Both the position numbers and the translations under genes were made by a program. From NCBI RefSeq assembly GCF_000258425.1, contig NC_017461.1, positions 1-64,000 on the forward strand: 64,000 nucleotides of DNA. The letters are read 5' to 3'. The first letter of the stretch is position 1, and each line of letters starts with the position of its first letter. Below, one piece after another: positions 61,768 to 64,000 of this stretch. Under the pieces are notes generated by a model, which saw only the letters and a program-made list of their open reading frames with translations, had not been told where the DNA came from and made no database searches. The stretch is from Fervidicoccus fontis Kam940 (GTDB lineage Archaea > Thermoproteota > Thermoprotei_A > Sulfolobales > Fervidicoccaceae).

Positions 61768-62836
61768 GAATCTGTTAGATAGAATTGAAAGTGAGGATGA
61801 CTACATTGTAGTGCCTCCACAGAGACAGCGAATCTGTTAGATAGAATTGAAAGTGTCAACTTCAAGCTGAATTACTTGCTGCTGATCGCTGAATCTGTTA
61901 GATAGAATTGAAAGTTTGTGCCACTTTTTGCGATCGGCGCGATTGTGCTAAATGAATCTGTTAGATAGAATTGAAAGAAATCCGCTATTTCATCTTGCTT
62001 ACTTTTGTCTTCGGAATCTGTTAGATAGAATTGAAAGGACGAGTTCGTTTCGTATATGTCAACGCTGGGGATCCGAATCTGTTAGATAGAATTGAAAGTT
62101 CTCTTAAGTTTTCTATGTCCTCTTCGATTGTTTTTGAATCTGTTAGATAGAATTGAAAGTTAGTTTCTTCTCGTATAACTCCTGCCAAAGGTAGTGAATC
62201 TGTTAGATAGAATTGAAAGGCAAGTGTGCTTTGTTGTTGTTGTTGCGGTTGCTTAGCTGAATCTGTTAGATAGAATTGAAAGGCGTTCAGTTGGCTAATA
62301 AACGTAATTGCGCCTACCAAGAATCTGTTAGATAGAATTGAAAGCTCCAATGCCTGGGGCACTAGAGTTATTATTATTATGAATCTGTTAGATAGAATTG
62401 AAAGTAATAACGAGGCCTTCGTTCTCGAGCTGTTTCAAATGAATCTGTTAGATAGAATTGAAAGACTCCTAGCCCAATATCAATTAATGCAAGTTCTGTA
62501 GAGAATCTGTTAGATAGAATTGAAAGTATAACATGCATCTTATCACCTAAGCTATCATCTTCCTGGAATCTGTTAGATAGAATTGAAAGGCTTTAGATAT
62601 CTCGTGTTCCTTCAGATAGTATTTAAGAATCTGTTAGATAGAATTGAAAGCTTGTTATTTTTCCTTGGCTAACGAGACTGTCTAAGTGAATCTGTTAGAT
62701 AGAATTGAAAGTTAGACACGGCGAGACGCAGATAATACCCTGGACCGGAGAATCTGTTAGATAGAATTGAAAGTATCGTGCATAACGAGTTTAAAGAGTG
62801 AGTACCAATCGAGAATCTGTTAGATAGAATTGAAAA
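61768..62836 (+). CRISPR. CRISPR array 4 (GTT-type repeats)
   Basis: Eighteen repeats (GAATCT, GTT, AGATAGAATTGAAAG) start at 61768, 61830, 61891, 61954, 62014, 62075, 62136, 62196, 62259, 62321, 62381, 62441, 62503, 62566, 62627, 62688, 62750 and 62813, with 17 spacers of 35-39 nt. The leader is at the left. Spacers 4-9 (61978-62320) equal those of array 3; spacers 1-3 and 10-17 do not. The last repeat carries an extra A before its final G. The ring-nuclease-like gene begins 57 bp later. Confidence 0.98.
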
Positions 62837-62892
62837 GCGATTCCGAAAAAGATATATAGTTTATAGCTAAATAGAAGTTTAGGAGAACTGCC

Positions 62893-63636
62893 TTGAGCGA
62901 GAAAAAGTACCATGTAATTGTAACCGTAGGGACAAGCATACTCAGGAACACCTCTTCGGAGGATACGGAAAGAGCCTGCAGCGATCCGAAAAGCCAAAAG
63001 TGCCTTGAATTTCTGGTCAAGAAGCTGAATTTTGATCCGAGTAAGGTGAGCGCAGAAGTAAACTCCATGCGAACATATCTGAATGAGAAAGAGCGGAAAA
63101 TAGCTAGCGTGACTCTTCTGGCGAGCGATACGGATGAGGGGAAAGTGTGCGCGGAGGCCCTCCGAAGCTTCTTCGAAGATCGTGAAATAAAGGCGGAAGT
63201 GATGGTCGTAGAAAAGTTAGGTAAAGCCTTCGAAGTGGGTACTTCGAACCTTATGGATGCGATAGCGAAGGCAGTCGCAACTGCAAGAAAGGAGGGGCTC
63301 GAAATCATCTTGAACTTGACAGGTGGATATAAGGCCGAATCGGCCATCGCCTACGTTTCAGCGCTCCTCCTCAGCGTTGATAAGGTCTTATACATTCACG
63401 AGACCCTGAGGGTCCCAGTGGAATTGCCCGCCCTCCCGTTATCTATAAAGGGAGAAGAGCTCGATAGGCTCAGTAGGCTCACCGAGCTGAACCCTTATTG
63501 CAAAGATTGGCTCGAAGCAGGGTTCAACGTCAGAGAGATCGAGGACCTCGTTGACAAAGGTCTTGTGGAGATGGATGGAGGAAAGTGCAAAGTGAGGGAT
63601 ATAGTGAAGGAAATCCTGAAAATATATGAAAGTTAA
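62893..63636 (+). CDS. CARF protein of the APE2256/Crn1 (ring nuclease-like) family
   Basis: A 247-residue protein. VTVGTSILRN (S15) and ILNLTGGYKAESAIAYVSAL (K147) are the two CARF loops of the APE2256/Crn1 family, whose members such as Sso2081 cut cyclic tetra-adenylate using equivalent Ser and Lys residues. The C-terminal 80 residues are helical (WLEAGFNVREIEDLVDKGL). It would switch off the CARF-PIN effectors. The start is TTG at 62893, directly downstream of array 4; Cmr6 converges from the right. Confidence 0.82.
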   Translation: MSEKKYHVIVTVGTSILRNTSSEDTERACSDPKSQKCLEFLVKKLNFDPSKVSAEVNSMRTYLNEKERKIASVTLLASDTDEGKVCAEALRSFFEDREIKAEVMVVEKLGKAFEVGTSNLMDAIAKAVATARKEGLEIILNLTGGYKAESAIAYVSALLLSVDKVLYIHETLRVPVELPALPLSIKGEELDRLSRLTELNPYCKDWLEAGFNVREIEDLVDKGLVEMDGGKCKVRDIVKEILKIYES

Positions 63637-63657
63637 AAAATGTTCAATTCTTGAAGT

Positions 63658-64000
63658 TTATGTTTTTATAGGGATGAAGCTCACTTCGACTACTCCATAT
63701 CCTGTCATAGTTTTCGCTCCCAAACCAAGCGGGAACTCTCTGAAATTCTTGAAGGCTCCTACGAACTTTGTGAGTGCCTGTTTTTCCTGCTCGTCAAGCT
63801 CATCGCATACAGCTGAGAACGCTCTGAATGTAACCCCGCTGGGAACAGTCAGGAAGAGAATTGGGTTGGGTTTACTTTCATGTTCGCCAATCCCATAATC
63901 AACTTCCCTTTTGCCAATCTTATGATCAGATTCCCTGTAGTGAGGTGTGATAACATCTGCTTCAAATAATCCATTTTGCGCTTTCACTGGATAAGCATCG
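63658..64000 (-). CDS. cmr6: Cmr6-like RAMP protein, C-terminal part
   Basis: The gene enters from beyond the right edge and ends at 63658. The visible 114 residues read DAYPVKAQNGLFEADVITPH, ILFLTVPSGVTFRAFSAV and the glycine-rich loop LGLGAKTMTGYGVVEVSF, the Cmr6 pattern (a D-x-P segment, a D-x-TPHY-type motif, then G-GAKT-GYG). Cmr6 is the backbone cap of the type III-B effector complex. Other cmr genes should lie to the right. Confidence 0.75.
   Translation of the reverse strand, partial: DAYPVKAQNGLFEADVITPHYRESDHKIGKREVDYGIGEHESKPNPILFLTVPSGVTFRAFSAVCDELDEQEKQALTKFVGAFKNFREFPLGLGAKTMTGYGVVEVSFIPIKT

Overview
The window looks like a chromosome segment of a thermophilic crenarchaeon (Thermoproteota). 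The reasons are a type I-A CRISPR system with csa1, csa5 and csa3, crRNA handles ending AUUGAAAG, TFB-like and TATA/BRE-like signals, archaeal B12 salvage genes (CobY, CbiS) and many TTG/GTG starts. I cannot name the genus. No tRNA or rRNA gene was recognised.

1-16000: the trailer end of CRISPR array 1, an AAA+ ATPase, a decaying stretch (ABC transporter, racemase, PEP synthase and RNase J-like pseudogenes), a sulfur-compound transport cluster, VapBC, CRISPR array 2 with its leader, and a CARF-PIN gene that starts directly behind that leader.

16000-24000: minus-strand cobalamin salvage operon copy A (cobT, cbiS, cobY, cobD, cobS, cbiB, decayed serK-like and Dph6-like genes, asparagine-synthetase-like gene). 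24000-32000: housekeeping genes (DUF167, NOP2/Sun RNA methyltransferase, stomatin/NfeD pair, TrmO, DUF4392) and a surface coiled-coil protein. 32500-34800 and 44300-46000: two broken halves of B12 copy B, in which the genes that died in copy A are intact and the reverse. Between them lie a CRISPR relic, a broken ATPase/TnpB pair, a mini-TFB operon, and an anaerobic ribonucleotide reductase whose 5' region is a one-spacer CRISPR with a full leader.

46000-64000: the main CRISPR-Cas island. A type I-A interference operon (csa5, cas7, cas5, cas8a, cas3', cas3'', csa3, cas6) reads leftward from 55000, with a second cas6 on the other strand. An adaptation module (csa1, cas1, cas2, cas4) and a frameshifted csa3 sit between two arrays in inverted orientation. 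These arrays share a 272-bp identical leader and six identical consecutive spacers. A second CARF-PIN gene, a CARF ring-nuclease-like gene and the end of a Cmr6 gene point to cyclic-oligoadenylate signalling and a type III-B system continuing past the right edge.

All repeats share one backbone (GAATCT, three variable bases, AGATAGAATTGAAAG). The variable triplet sits in the predicted loop of a 4-bp stem and defines array families: CTC (arrays 1 and 2), GTT (3 and 4), ACT (mini-array), with GCC, ATT and ATC in relics. Copies of leaders, repeats and a 26-bp motif scattered through the window suggest that CRISPR pieces have repeatedly moved and decayed here.
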